Of a stretch of DNA of 64,000 nt, positions 1 through 9,674 are shown piece by piece (within the stretch, counting starts at the first letter, position 1; every line of letters starts with the position of its first letter). The DNA comes from Ardenticatenaceae bacterium (GTDB lineage Bacteria; Chloroflexota; Anaerolineae; Promineifilales; Promineifilaceae): positions 62,001 through 126,000 of the forward strand of contig JACKBN010000001.1 in the NCBI GenBank assembly GCA_020634565.1, written 5' to 3'. The notes beneath the pieces were generated by a model. The model did no database searches and was not told the origin of the DNA. It saw only the letters and a list, made by a program, of their open reading frames with translations. The position numbers and the translations under genes are program-made.

Positions 1-2
1 GA

Positions 3-662
3 TTTCTAACTTCGTTGGTAAGCGCTCTGTTTATTGGCTTCTGGGATGGATTGGCTCTCGGAACACGGGTGGGGATTCTTGTCTGGATCGTCCTGGGATT
101 ATTGTTCGGCCAAAGTAGCTGGAAAAATGATGGGCTTGTCTATGAAGAAATCAGGTTGAAAACAAGACCAAATCAGGGGATATGGCTTTCTCTTCAAAAC
201 TCAATACCAATGGGTTTATTTAGTGGGATTTTTGATGCATTGTTCATTGGCATTTTAGCCGGTTTAGGCTTCGGATTATTTAGTGAGTTTTCAGGCGATA
301 CACTTTATGATTTAAGTAATGGGTTTCTAGGCAATGGTTGGCAAGAGGGTTTATATCTTGGCCTTGGTTTAGGAATATATTTTGGTGGCGTAGGAATGAT
401 CAATGGGTGGTGGAACAGTGGAGGGCGTACGTTTATTCGCCACTTTACATTGCGTTATTTACTGGCTCGCAACAATCTACTGCCCTGGCGACTAGCCGAA
501 TTCCTTGACGTTGCTGTAGCTCATATTCTTCTGCGCAGAGTAGCTGGTGGCTATATTTTTGTTCATCGCATGATCCAGGAGTATTTTGCCTCTCTTTATC
601 AAAACTCTGAAGAGGGACCGTTAGAGTTGTTGCCGAACGGTAACAAAAATATCTTACCTTGA
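3..662 (+). CDS. C-terminal part of a NACHT-type membrane protein (5' cut by window edge)
   Basis: The reading frame is open to the left window edge, so the gene starts outside; the first TTG at 15 is not a convincing start. About 150 residues are strongly hydrophobic with Gly-rich membrane stretches (FIGFWDGLALG, GILAGLGFGLF, YLGLGLGIYFGG). The last 70 residues carry a RHFTLRYLLARNNLLPW segment followed by FLDVAVAHILLRRVAGGYIF and VHRMIQEYFASL. I recognise this ending from the C-terminus of NACHT-domain NTPases of cyanobacteria and Chloroflexota, in which an N-terminal sensor/NTPase is followed by transmembrane helices and a short 'IHR-L-QE-FA' tail. The NTPase itself is not in the window, so activity cannot be judged. 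Family-level assignment rests on the tail motif only. Confidence 0.7.
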   Translation, partial: FLTSLVSALFIGFWDGLALGTRVGILVWIVLGLLFGQSSWKNDGLVYEEIRLKTRPNQGIWLSLQNSIPMGLFSGIFDALFIGILAGLGFGLFSEFSGDTLYDLSNGFLGNGWQEGLYLGLGLGIYFGGVGMINGWWNSGGRTFIRHFTLRYLLARNNLLPWRLAEFLDVAVAHILLRRVAGGYIFVHRMIQEYFASLYQNSEEGPLELLPNGNKNILP

Positions 663-1285
663 AGGTACCCCTTTCAATAACGGCCGTCGTCGTGACCCTC
701 ACCCTCTTTGTTGGCTTTGAGCCGGTCAAATGAGGCCGCTTTGGCTTATGCTCGCTGGCTGACCGGGGATGTGCAGGCACAGCGGAAATAGTTGGGGTAA
801 AAACGGCCATAGTTCTGAAATTGCACTTAGCAAATTCGATGCGTGAGATCAGAAAGTTAGACAAAACCTAAAAAGCACCAAAGGGTCGTGAAAAACGCGT
901 GAAGAAAAGGATGCGCCAAAACTGAGGTCTGTAACCAGAAAAAGGGTAAAACACTAGCAAATGGGGGGTTTTTCCCCTAAAATGTCGCAAATATCCCGTT
1001 TAATACATGACAAGGCAACCAACTAGGACGGCCGTACTATGCTTTTTTTCCTATTCTCCCTCTTACGCAATAGGAATAAGGTAAGGGCGTCTTAACAACA
1101 AGAAAGCCCCGCAGGTCAATTGCGAGGCTTTCGGTACATTGTGAAAGGGAATCCCTCTTCACTGGTTCAACCTTATCTTAGATATGCAGGCAAGTGCTGT
1201 CAATGGCGAAGGGGGCGTTTTCATAGGAACAATGTACCACCACAACCCTTTGGAGGGCAAGGTGGACGAATACATTTTTCTCGCC

Positions 1286-1318
1286 AGGGCATCTCCATAA
1301 CGAAGATGCCCTTTTTTT
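1286..1318 (+). terminator. Rho-independent terminator
   Basis: A perfect 9-bp stem, AGGGCATCT (1286-1294) pairing with AGATGCCCT (1304-1312), with a 9-nt loop and a run of seven T directly after the stem. It is not next to a recognised gene end, so the transcript it ends is unknown; a small RNA from about 1130 is one option. Confidence 0.75.
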
Positions 1319-1590
1319 GTGTAAAAATAACTACCGATAACTCAAGGTTATCCGTATCAACCGCCGTTCTCTCCAGCCAGCTCCCATTGTAAGCCAAGGT
1401 AACGAGCCCGGACTGCGTGCGGTGTGTGGAGCTGACTGAGCAACGTCTTCCTCCAGCGAGAGCGCGATCAGTTGCTGCGTGACAGGCTTTCGGTTGAACT
1501 CACACCCTCTCGCAAACGTCTGAGGGAAGCCGCCTTAAATGTTTTTACCGCGTTGACGAAAACTGCCAGCTCAGGATGGCTGTCAAAGAC

Positions 1591-1620
1591 TTGGTTTTGT
1601 TAACATGTCAACAAAACCAA
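1591..1620. repeat. 30-nt near-perfect palindrome at the end of the IS5 remnant
   Basis: TTGGTTTTGTT (1591-1601) and AACAAAACCAA (1610-1620) form an 11-bp perfect stem around an 8-nt centre. It lies directly after the stop of the decayed IS5 transposase and could be a bidirectional terminator or part of the element end. Confidence 0.55.
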
Positions 1621-1621
1621 A

Positions 1622-2347
1622 TCATTGTGCACCTTCAAAACTCCAGAATCCAAGATAGCTTTTGGCTAACTTCTCAAACCGAGAAGAAATGCGACGATAA
1701 TGCCTAATCATATTGATCAAACACTCCACCAAATGTCGTCCTTCTTACCTATATTCGTCATACTCACGTTGCCCCTTACGATTGACAACACGGTGTAGAA
1801 TGACCGCTTCGGTCCCTTGTTCGGCAATAGGCTGCAAGATCTCATAAGCATCATACGATTTGTCGGCCAACACATGATCATATTCGTATCCATTCATCAA
1901 GGCTTCAGCCTTAGTAGAGTAATGTGTCTGACCAGGGGTCAAAATGAATCGCAGTGGATTGCCCAAGACATCGACGCCGACATGGATTTTAGTACAGAAA
2001 CCGCCACGGCTTCGACCCAGAGTTTGTTCAGACTGACCTCGGGTTTTTCAAAGCCCAACTGCATAAGGATGAATGTGCACGATGGTGTTGTCCAAAATCA
2101 GGTTTTCCCTATCTGGGTCATCGGCAAAATGATGCTGCATTTTTTGCCAGATACCCTTGTCACACCGGCGGGCGAAGCGTTTGTAGATGCAGTTCTAGTT
2201 CCCATATTTCTGTGGTAACTCCCGTCACCGGGCACCCGTGCGCATAATCCAGTGAACACCGTAAATGTAACGACGCCTGTCGGCTTCGTTCCCGGCTTAA
2301 ACATTAGTAGACTGGCGCAGGAAAGCGTAGATATTAGACCATTGCAT
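1622..2347 (-). pseudogene. Decayed IS5-family transposase
   Basis: Conceptual reading of the minus strand from the ATG at 2347 gives an almost full IS5-type transposase: an N-terminus SNIYAFLRQ, then DKGIWQKMQHHF, DPDRENLILDNTIVH (first catalytic Asp region), LGRSRGGFCTKIH and a C-terminal GRHLVECLINMIRHYRRI with RFEKLAKSYLGFW. The frame is destroyed by several in-frame stops: one after STNV, others in the early part, a TGA before KTRGQ, and a TAA where Lys is expected just before EGRHLVEC. The longest intact piece is residues 73 long (1745-1966). It is an old insertion, no longer able to code for an active enzyme. The family is clear; the subgroup is not. Confidence 0.85.
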
Positions 2348-2591
2348 ATCGTTTAATTGTGACAAATTGTGACATCTGGTAATTATCCACCAAATTCAAC
2401 AGAACCTGCAAAACGGGGCGTAAAAGCTACGACGACGCATCTGTGACCTGCCTGACTTAATTCTCGTCATCTTCCGGTGGGAAGGAAGTCTGCTATACTA
2501 GAATCAGTTACCTGAGAAGTGACAGAATAATGTTGTAGTGGTGTCAGGATTTCAATTGGCCCAACAAAATTGTTTATTACACTCATTAAAC

Positions 2592-4150
2592 GTAACCGTT
2601 CAGTCATGATTTGAACGGAGTCAATTGTAAAAAAGAGTCATAGCCTGAAAGCAAAAATCAAGCATACTAGACAGAATGAACGAGAAGCAACCACCTGCTG
2701 GCATATCGAAGAGTGATTGGCAAGCGACACCGGAATCGGTGCGGCAGTTAGTGGTTGGCTTGCTGGCCACCGTGGAGCAATTGCAACAAGCCGTGGCCCA
2801 ACTGCGCGAGCAGGTGAATAAGAACTCACAAAACTCATCCAAGCCGCCCTCAAGCGACCCGCCCTCGGTCAAGCGAAAGCCGCCCGCACCTAAAGGGCAG
2901 CGCAAGCGGGGCGGTCAGCCGGGTCATCGCGGCAAGGGCAGACGTTTGCAACCGCCGGACCAAGTGAGTCGGTTTGTGGTCAGCCGACCCAGCGCCTGTG
3001 GCGCTTGTGGCACGCTGCTGCTGGGTGAAGACCCCAAGCCCAGTCGTCACCAGGTGACCGAGTTGCCGCGCATCGAGCCGGAAGTGGTCGAATATCAAGT
3101 CCATTGCCTGCGCTGTCTGGCTTGTGGACAGGAGACACGCGGTGAATGGCCGGCTGAAATGCCGGCTGGCTGCTTTGGGCCACGTTTGCAGGCGGTCACC
3201 GGTTACTTGAGCGGCCGGTTTGGCGTCAGTCGGCGGGACACCCAGGAGCTGCTGGCCACCTTGTTTCGGGTGGAGATGGGCTTGGGCTCTATTCCCGCAC
3301 AAGAACAACGGCTCAGCCAGGCACTGGCGCAACCGGTAGCGGCAGCACAGACCTTTGTGCGCCAGCAGCCAACGGTGAATGTCGATGAAACGGGCTGGAG
3401 CGAAGACAATCAATCTTGCTGGCTGTGGGTCGGCAGCACGCCGGCAGTGGTCGTCTTTCTCTTGCGCGCCAGCCGCGGTCGACAAGGCCTTACCGACCTG
3501 CTTGGTGCAGACTATGCGGGCATCGTGGGCTCCGACCGTCTGAGTGCTTACAACGGCCTCCCTGATGAGCAGCGCCAACTCTGCTGGTCTCATTTGCGCC
3601 GTGATTTCCAGGCTTTGGTGGACCGGGGTGGCAACTCGGCCCTCATCGGTCGTCTGTTGCTGGACCAGGTCAAGTTGTTCTTTCCCCTGTGGCATCGTAT
3701 CCGCGACGGCACCTCGACCCGGCAGGCGTTCCAAGAAGCCATGGGCCCCGTTCGGCGGGAAGTCGAAAGCCTGTTGCAGTTGGGTGCCCTCCTGGTCGAG
3801 CACCGGCAAACCCAGGCCACTTGCCGTAACATTCTCAAACGCAAGTCTGCCTTGTGGACCTTTGTCGACCAGGAGGGAGTTGAACCGACCAACAATGCCG
3901 CTGAGCAAGCCTTGCGCCGCGGTGTCATCTGGCGCAAGCGTAGTTTCGGCAGCCAAAGTCAGGCCGGTAGTCGTTTTGTCGAGCGTATCCTGACCGTAGT
4001 GATTTCTTTGCGCCGGCAGCAGCGAGATGTCCTGGATTTCCTGACAGATGCCTGCCAGGCATTGATTTCGGGCACAACCCCGCCATCTTTGTTGCCTGCT
4101 GCTTAGCGCTGTTTTTATCAACATACTTTACCTATCAACTGAACGGTTAC
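2592..4150 (+). mobile_element. Intact IS66-family insertion sequence (single-gene type)
   Basis: The 1559-bp element is bounded by 13-bp perfect inverted repeats, GTAACCGTTCAGT at 2592-2604 and its complement at 4138-4150. It is flanked on both sides by the same 8 bp, CATTAAAC (2584-2591 and 4151-4158). An 8-bp target duplication is characteristic of IS66. Only the transposase gene is present, without the TnpA/TnpB accessory genes, as in the ISBst12-like subgroup. Intact ends, duplication and reading frame point to a recent insertion. Confidence 0.95.
2676..4106 (+). CDS. IS66-family transposase
   Basis: The 476-residue protein has the usual IS66 order. An N-terminal helical/leucine-rich segment is followed by a SSKPPSSDPPS linker and basic stretch, then a zinc-finger-like CGACG...CLRCLACGQ region (about residues 105-150). 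The DDE core follows: D237 in NVDETGW, D287 in GSDRLSAY with CWSHLRRDF nearby, and E410 in NNAAEQALRRGV. The C-terminal RRQQRDVLDFL segment is also typical. Length matches single-gene IS66 elements. Start ATG at 2676 lies 84 bp inside the left end. It catalyses cut/copy and insertion of the element. The long open frame on the opposite strand is only a shadow. Confidence 0.95.
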   Translation: MNEKQPPAGISKSDWQATPESVRQLVVGLLATVEQLQQAVAQLREQVNKNSQNSSKPPSSDPPSVKRKPPAPKGQRKRGGQPGHRGKGRRLQPPDQVSRFVVSRPSACGACGTLLLGEDPKPSRHQVTELPRIEPEVVEYQVHCLRCLACGQETRGEWPAEMPAGCFGPRLQAVTGYLSGRFGVSRRDTQELLATLFRVEMGLGSIPAQEQRLSQALAQPVAAAQTFVRQQPTVNVDETGWSEDNQSCWLWVGSTPAVVVFLLRASRGRQGLTDLLGADYAGIVGSDRLSAYNGLPDEQRQLCWSHLRRDFQALVDRGGNSALIGRLLLDQVKLFFPLWHRIRDGTSTRQAFQEAMGPVRREVESLLQLGALLVEHRQTQATCRNILKRKSALWTFVDQEGVEPTNNAAEQALRRGVIWRKRSFGSQSQAGSRFVERILTVVISLRRQQRDVLDFLTDACQALISGTTPPSLLPAA

Positions 4151-4939
4151 CATTAAACCGGTACAATTGCCAAACACATTGGTCTTGCTTACAATCATTT
4201 TGGATTGCTATCGTGGGTACATTAGGAGCCTCAGCGGATGATTATTTAAGTTTCTTGGCTAGCTAACCAGGAAAACAAATGATCGACTCAAAAACATCCA
4301 GGAGAAGGCGGATTGTAAGATTGGGTGGCAAAGAAAGGGATGCTATCTGTCTTTGTCTTGGCATTTCTTCCTCTACCGTAATTCGATTTAGTAGGCGTAA
4401 CAGCTAGAGTATTACAAATGCACTTTTTGCGTTTTCGAGGTATTATCAAAAGTTGTGGACTGGCGAAAAAAAGGAGTGGCGTATCCTCTTAGGTAAGAAA
4501 ACCTATAGTACAGTCTCAAGCCGCAAAGAGAATACACCATGCGCAACGATACCACACTTATTGATAATGTCCGAACCCAAATTCATTAGACCTTGGACGG
4601 GCTTGTCCGTCACGGAGCGCAAACATAGACGAGAAACGGTGGCGCATAGGCAACGCTGCACACCGTGTGCCCCTGGTTCAGGCTAGGGTCAAGTTTCCCA
4701 AGGGCAAGACCCGTGTCCTGCCTGATTTGCCGTCTGATTCTATTGTTAACCTTCCGATGGACGCCGCCCTTGAACCGGCGATCCACAACGTTTGACAATA
4801 TCTTGCGTTTACTGGCTCCAACTCTAACAAGCAAGGTATTAAAATTATTGATCTATTCTTATGCTGGAACTAGATTTCTACCAATAATTGAGACTATCAT
4901 AATGCCAGCTTTCAGAAGTTAGATTTTACAGAGGCCTCT
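4151..4939. other. Non-coding stretch, no recognised gene
   Basis: 789 bp after the IS66 element. Short open frames on both strands show no family motifs and no good ribosome-binding sites. The composition and abrupt changes in character suggest old transposon debris, but I cannot identify any piece. Confidence 0.35.
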
Positions 4940-5263
4940 ATGCAACTTCCGCAATGGTTAAAAAGTTTACTGTCTCGAAAACCAACAATCTCCCAAAGTC
5001 ACGATTTTAGAGATGACATTAAATTTGAGTGCGCGATATGTTACACTCCAGGCACTCTCCCTATGAATTATTACCAGGACACCTCTTTCCAAGGGAACTT
5101 TAGCAATGAACTTTTCGGATCTGAGGACCATAAAGGAGTAAATACGATTTGGGATGTCACAGCGAATCTAACACAGTGTCCTAGATGCAGACGTTTTTAC
5201 TGTGAGGAACACAAGTCACAAATTATAGAGCAACGCTGTAGACTCTGCAGTAACCTCTCTTAA
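4940..5263 (+). CDS. Small zinc-binding protein, function unknown
   Basis: A 107-residue soluble protein. Metal-ligand pairs are visible: CAIC at about residues 31-34, then CPRC-(4)-C-(2)-H (CPRCRRFYCEEH) near residues 80-91, and CRLC near the end. The C-x2-C / C-x2-C-x4-C-x2-H / C-x2-C spacing resembles a small RING- or B-box-like treble-clef module, which usually mediates protein-protein contacts. The N-terminus (LPQWLKSLLSRKP) is basic. There are no operon partners; IS remnants lie on both sides. I do not recognise the family. It is likely a real gene because of the ordered Cys/His pattern and absence of decay. Confidence 0.6.
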   Translation: MQLPQWLKSLLSRKPTISQSHDFRDDIKFECAICYTPGTLPMNYYQDTSFQGNFSNELFGSEDHKGVNTIWDVTANLTQCPRCRRFYCEEHKSQIIEQRCRLCSNLS

Positions 5264-5333
5264 ATCTTCTCATTTCTGCTACATACATATATAGCTGTCT
5301 AAATTTTAGCATGACAAAATCGAAGCGGTTGAC

Positions 5334-5760
5334 TGTATGTATCTGGTTGCTATTCTGGATTGGTTCTCCCGCTTTGTTGTCAGCTGGCAGCTGATTGACA
5401 CGCTTGTGCTTCCCTTTGTGGTAACGGGCGTTGGTTCAGTCCGCGCCGACCTTCTTCAACAGCGACCAGGGCAGCCACTTTACCGGCTCGCAATATTGTG
5501 CGGCTCAAGGATGACGATGTGCAGATTAGCATGAATGACAAAGGGCGTGCCATTGATAACATCCGCACAAAACGACTGTGGCGCTCAGTAAAATATGAAG
5601 AGGTGTATCTCAAAGAGTATGCCAATCCACCAGCCGCGGTCTAACCCGTTATTGGCACTTCTATAATCATGAACGTCCCAATCAATCATTGGGCTATGCA
5701 ACACCGGCAGAGATATACTTTCGCCGTTTATCACCCATCACAATCAATGGAGGAAAATGA
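5334..5760 (+). pseudogene. 3' fragment of an IS3-family transposase (OrfB)
   Basis: The stretch reads YLVAILDWFSRFVVSW at the start (integrase-core D region). After frame changes it gives the expected SDQG region (FFNSDQGSHF), then QISMNDKGRAIDNI, LWRSVKYEEVYLKEYA, RYWHFYNHERPNQSLGYATPAEIYF, and stops at 5758. The pieces lie in three frames, so it is dead. The upstream OrfA and first half of OrfB are missing. It is unrelated to the IS407-type copy at 56.2 kb. Confidence 0.85.
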
Positions 5761-6030
5761 GCTCAAGTTTGCCTCATATTTTGTCTTGACATTTGGGGGC
5801 ACTTTACTCTATTCAAATATCCTTAGCGGACATTTTTGCACGTTTCTGGAAAATACACAAAGATGGGGAGTATAAGTGGGGTGTCGCAATCATTCAGGGA
5901 ATTTACGATAACTGGAAATAGTATGTTTTCGAAAGCTTCCGCAAGACGGATGAATTGGGAAGGATAAATGCGCGGATTCCCCAAGCTCTGGAATTCCACC
6001 ACAGTTTGTTGTAGTCAAAATTACTGTAAT

Positions 6031-6908
6031 AGACCTCTTGCATAAGTAGAAATTCAGGCATAATTGCTGTTATAAAATATGCTGAAATTAAAGACCTATC
6101 CGATGCGAAATTCAAACGTTTAACGGGTGTGCCACACCCGATTTTTAAGCAAATGATGGTAATTTTAGAAAAAACAATGCCAACCTTTGGTAGACCACCT
6201 AAATTGTCACGGGCAGACCAGCTCTTGCTGACGCTGATGTATTGGCGCGAATACCGTACCCAGTTTCATATTGGCCAAGCCTACGGGATTAGCGAGTCAG
6301 CCGTTTGCCGGACAATCCAGCAAGTTGAAAATGCGCTGGTTGCTTGCCTCAGGCCAATTCACATTACCCGGCAAGAAAAAGCTGCAAACAAGCGATACGC
6401 TCATTGAGGTTGTTATCGTTGATGCCACAGAGCAACCAATAGAACGACCCAAAAAAACAGAAGCGGCACTATAGTGGCAAAAAAGGGTGCCACACGCAAA
6501 AAGCGCAGGTGATCGTCAACTTAACAACACTAGAAATTGTGGCGTCGGCCTTTTGTGAAGGCAAGAAACATGATTTCAAGCTATTCACCCAGAGTTGCCA
6601 AGGGATGATACAAACCATTGCCTGCTTAGCGGATTCAGGGTATCAAGGCATCGCCAAGATTCACAAAAACAGCCAGACACCCAAAAAGAAATCCAAACAT
6701 CATCCTCTAACCAAAGTGGAAAAAGCAAAGAATCGGGCGTTGTCGAAAGCCAGAATCTATGGTGAACACGTGATTGGTAAGCTCAAGATATTTCGGGTTT
6801 TGAAAGAACGATACCGCAATCGACGCAAACGGTTTGGTTTGCGATTCAACTCGATTGCCTCGATATACAATCTGTCACTTGGATTAAAGTGACTTATGCA
6901 AGAAGTCT
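6031..6908 (+). mobile_element. IS5-family insertion sequence with complete ends
   Basis: The ends are inverted repeats of 17 bp with one mismatch: AGACCTCTTGCATAAGT at 6031-6047 and the complement of AGACTTCTTGCATAAGT at 6892-6908. The flanks carry AAT on both sides (TAATA if the terminal A/T is counted in the duplication), consistent with a short IS5-type target duplication. The 878-bp element holds one transposase gene, broken in two places. Confidence 0.85.
6072..6892 (+). pseudogene. IS5-family (DDE_Tnp_4 type) transposase, two frame breaks
   Basis: Reading across frames gives KYAEIKDLSDAKFKRLTGV, a helix-turn-helix (RTQFHIGQAYGISESAVCRTIQQVE), then VVIVDATEQPIERPKK, RHYSGKKGCHTQKAQVIV, CLADSGYQGIAKIH and GEHVIGKLKIFRVL to RYRNRRKRFGLRFN. 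These are typical of IS5-family DDE transposases. The first frame break is near 6340-6347. The second is at a run of seven A (6451-6457), which could be a slippage site but could also be decay. No ATG/GTG/TTG is in frame at the natural N-terminus; an ATA stands there. Taken together, probably inactive. Confidence 0.8.
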
Positions 6909-6985
6909 AATAACTTTTTCACACCTATCTTATTTCAAAGAAACGGCAAAAGTTCCATCAATTCTTAGCCTACGCACCTTGCTTG

Positions 6986-9388
6986 CTAATGCAACAATAG
7001 TTCGCTTTTACCATTCTTAGTCGGTACCGTAACTCCAGTGGAGGATTCATCATTAGTGCTAGTGCCAACCGTGAAGGGCAGACTATCTGATGGAAGCAAT
7101 ATTACATCCAACACCTCATCTAACGCGTTCACCAGAATTAACGTTAAATCCTCCCGGATACGTTCTGGTATTTCTGGAATATCCTTTGCATTATCTTTGG
7201 GCAAGATGATCGTCTGGATTCCGGCGCGATGTGCAGCAAGTGACTTCTCCCTGATATTGCCTATTGCCAGCACCTTACCTCGCAGAGTTATCTCGCCCGT
7301 CAAGGCCACATCTTTTCGCACTGGTCTCTGGGTAAAGGCAGATATAATAGCTATCGCTATACTGATACCAGCGCCAGGACCATCCTTAGGTGTCGCCCCA
7401 TCAGGCACATGAACATGCAAGTTCACCTTATCAAAGATGTCCGGCTTGAGTCCCAAGCAATGAGCATTGGCTCGAGCATAGCTGACGGCAGCCTGAGCTG
7501 ATTCTCTCATTACCTCCCCTAAAGAACCAGTGAGGGTTATCCGACCATCACCCTCGCTCAAACTTACTTCAATCGGCAGAATATTGTTACCATTGTTGCT
7601 AGTTGCTAATCCTATAGCTAAACCAATCTCATCGTCTCCATCGACTATACCATAGGAGAATTTCTCTGGCCCTAGGAAACTTGATATATCTTTAGTCGTG
7701 ACCTGAAATGGACCTTCTTCACCACTCGACACCTTTACTGCTAGTTTTCGCACTATTGCTTCAATACTCCGCTCCAACTGTCGCACGCCTGCCTCTCGCG
7801 TATAGTGACGGATAATATGATTCAGCGCTTCCTTTTTAAATTGCACATCCAGGCTGCTAATTCCATGACCATCTAACTGTTTTTGTAGCAAATATTGGCT
7901 AGCTATAGCTAGCTTTTCATCTTCAATATAACCTGGCATGGCAATCACTTCCATGCGATCTAAAAGAGGCGGAGGAATGATATCAAGCCGGTTCGAAGTG
8001 GTAATGAAAATCACTCTGCTCAAATCAAAAGAAACCTCTAGATAACGGTCGACGAAACTGTGGTTTTGTTCTGGGTCCAGAACCTCTAACAGCGCTGATG
8101 ACGGATCGCCACGCCAATCAGAGCCCAATTTATCTATCTCATCCAGTACTATGACCGGGTTGTTAGTTTCAACATCTCGCAAAGCACGGATAATTCGACC
8201 AGGAATGGCACCAATGTAGGTACGTCGATGACCACGAATCTCCGCCTCATCTCGAACGCCCCCCAGGCTTAAATGCACCAACTTCCTCCCAATGGCCCGA
8301 GCGACAGATATGGCAACAGAGGTTTTCCCTACTCCAGGTGGGCCATTTAAGTTGATAATAGTCCCCTTCATCTTAGCGCCAGCCAGTTTTCGAACGGCCA
8401 CATACTCGATGATGCGTTCTTTTACATCTTCTAGGCCATGATGATCCTCATCTAATACTTGACGCACATGAACAATGTCGAAATTATCCCTAGTGGATTT
8501 GTCCCAGGGTAATTCAACCAACCATTCCAAATAGGTTCGAATCACACTGGCCTCGGCCGACTGCGGTCCCTGATATTCCAATCTCTTCAATTCACTAAAC
8601 GCCCGGTCACGCACCTCTTCTGGCATATTTGCATCAATAATTTTTTGCCTCAGTTCGTCAGCTATATCTTCCCCTTCCTCACCTAACTCTTTGCGAATTG
8701 TACGCATATGCTGACGTAATAAAAATTCACGCTGTGCTTTATCCGCGCCAGAGAGGGCTTCTTCTTGAATTTTTTTGCGGATTTCGGCAATTCGCAATTC
8801 CTTCTTCAAAAAATTCAGCACAACTGTTAATCGTGTCGCTCCATTCGTGGAGACGAGCAGATCTAGCCCCTGGCCAAAGGGAATGTTGAGCAAACTGGCA
8901 ATGTAATCTGCAAGTTCACCTGCGGTCTTCTTACTGCGGCCAGCAACTAACATTCGTTGATTTGCCTCACCCAAAGTATCAGCATACTCTTCCAGATATC
9001 CAATCGCTTCAGTCAAAAACTGCGGCTCATCAGAATCCACCGGATTTTCGAGCTCACCGTAAGACCCTATCAGATAGGGATCAGTTTCAATAAGGCCATG
9101 AAATTTCACGCGGTAATCCAATTCAACCAACATCTGCACACCCATATGAGGGGTACGAAGCAAATCACGCACCGCCGCTAAAATACCAATAGGTACTAAA
9201 TCTTCGTTTTGAGGAAGTTCCACCTCAGCATTATACTGCGCCAAGATAAGAATTTTACCTTCACCCTCAATTGCTGCCTGCACCGCGGCCAACGACTGCC
9301 GCCGTCCAATAGGAATGGTTGTGGTAACACCAGGAAAAATAATTCCACCACGTAAAGGAACTACCGGAATTAGCATTTGATCTATCAT
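6986..9388 (-). CDS. lon: Lon-type ATP-dependent protease with catalytic Ser replaced by Gly
   Basis: The 800-residue protein has full LonA architecture. The N-terminal LON substrate-binding domain covers about residues 6-200, a coiled-coil follows to about 300, then the AAA+ module has Walker A GPPGVGKTS (K355) and Walker B IVLDEIDKLG. The P domain starts near 590. Lon normally degrades misfolded and regulatory proteins in the cytosol with a Ser-Lys dyad. In the signature PKDGPSAG the Ser is Gly here (PKDGPGAG, G672, codon GGC at 7373-7375). The partner Lys is present (K715 in REKSLAAHRAG), 43 residues on, as in E. coli S679/K722. The usual IGG before it is IGN. So the ATPase/unfoldase looks intact but peptidase activity is probably lost, unless the base is a sequencing error (AGC to GGC is one change). 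Standalone gene; no CtsR/HrcA-type operator recognised. Confidence 0.95.
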   Translation of the reverse strand: MIDQMLIPVVPLRGGIIFPGVTTTIPIGRRQSLAAVQAAIEGEGKILILAQYNAEVELPQNEDLVPIGILAAVRDLLRTPHMGVQMLVELDYRVKFHGLIETDPYLIGSYGELENPVDSDEPQFLTEAIGYLEEYADTLGEANQRMLVAGRSKKTAGELADYIASLLNIPFGQGLDLLVSTNGATRLTVVLNFLKKELRIAEIRKKIQEEALSGADKAQREFLLRQHMRTIRKELGEEGEDIADELRQKIIDANMPEEVRDRAFSELKRLEYQGPQSAEASVIRTYLEWLVELPWDKSTRDNFDIVHVRQVLDEDHHGLEDVKERIIEYVAVRKLAGAKMKGTIINLNGPPGVGKTSVAISVARAIGRKLVHLSLGGVRDEAEIRGHRRTYIGAIPGRIIRALRDVETNNPVIVLDEIDKLGSDWRGDPSSALLEVLDPEQNHSFVDRYLEVSFDLSRVIFITTSNRLDIIPPPLLDRMEVIAMPGYIEDEKLAIASQYLLQKQLDGHGISSLDVQFKKEALNHIIRHYTREAGVRQLERSIEAIVRKLAVKVSSGEEGPFQVTTKDISSFLGPEKFSYGIVDGDDEIGLAIGLATSNNGNNILPIEVSLSEGDGRITLTGSLGEVMRESAQAAVSYARANAHCLGLKPDIFDKVNLHVHVPDGATPKDGPGAGISIAIAIISAFTQRPVRKDVALTGEITLRGKVLAIGNIREKSLAAHRAGIQTIILPKDNAKDIPEIPERIREDLTLILVNALDEVLDVILLPSDSLPFTVGTSTNDESSTGVTVPTKNGKSELLLH

Positions 9389-9674
9389 CTTTATACACTC
9401 TCATTAAAGAGATACGCAGTTACGTTGTCAATATAATAATATTATGTAACAATTTAACCTTACGATTCAATAGTCATTTAGTATTTTAACAATTTATACT
9501 ACTAAAACGGTTATTCCATATAAGAATATCGTTATATTCGACGTAATTGTGGAAAAATCAGTAAATTTGTATTGGTCAACAGTAGGTTAAACAGGAAAGA
9601 ATGCGAAGAACGCAGAGGTTTAAAGAGAAAAACTTTGTGCCTGCTGCGTTCTTTGCGATGAATGTTCAGGTTAT

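Larger units (their letters stand above)
663..1621. other. Long non-coding stretch with hairpins
   Basis: No convincing gene. There is an 11-bp imperfect inverted repeat (GAAAGCCCCGC at 1102-1112 with GCGAGGCTTTC at 1122-1132), a strong terminator at 1286-1318 and two ACGGCCGT octamers (680, 1028). Between about 1440 and 1605 the + strand reads as a short Arg/Leu-rich tail (RERDQLLRDRLSVE, then SSGWLSKTW) that looks like a remnant of a protein end, possibly transposon-borne; I cannot name it. The 1130-1285 sequence just before the terminator could be a small RNA, but nothing in it is recognisable. Confidence 0.4.

Noticed and set aside
445..864. 139-residue minus-strand frame
   Set aside because: Overlaps the NACHT-type end in antisense and runs into non-coding sequence; no motif.
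1120..1392. 90-residue plus-strand frame
   Set aside because: Contains a Rho-independent terminator and shows no protein-like pattern.
2850..4124. 424-residue open frame antisense to the IS66 transposase
   Set aside because: Shadow of a GC-rich coding gene; no family motifs, and the plus-strand frame is a complete IS66 transposase with ends and target duplication.
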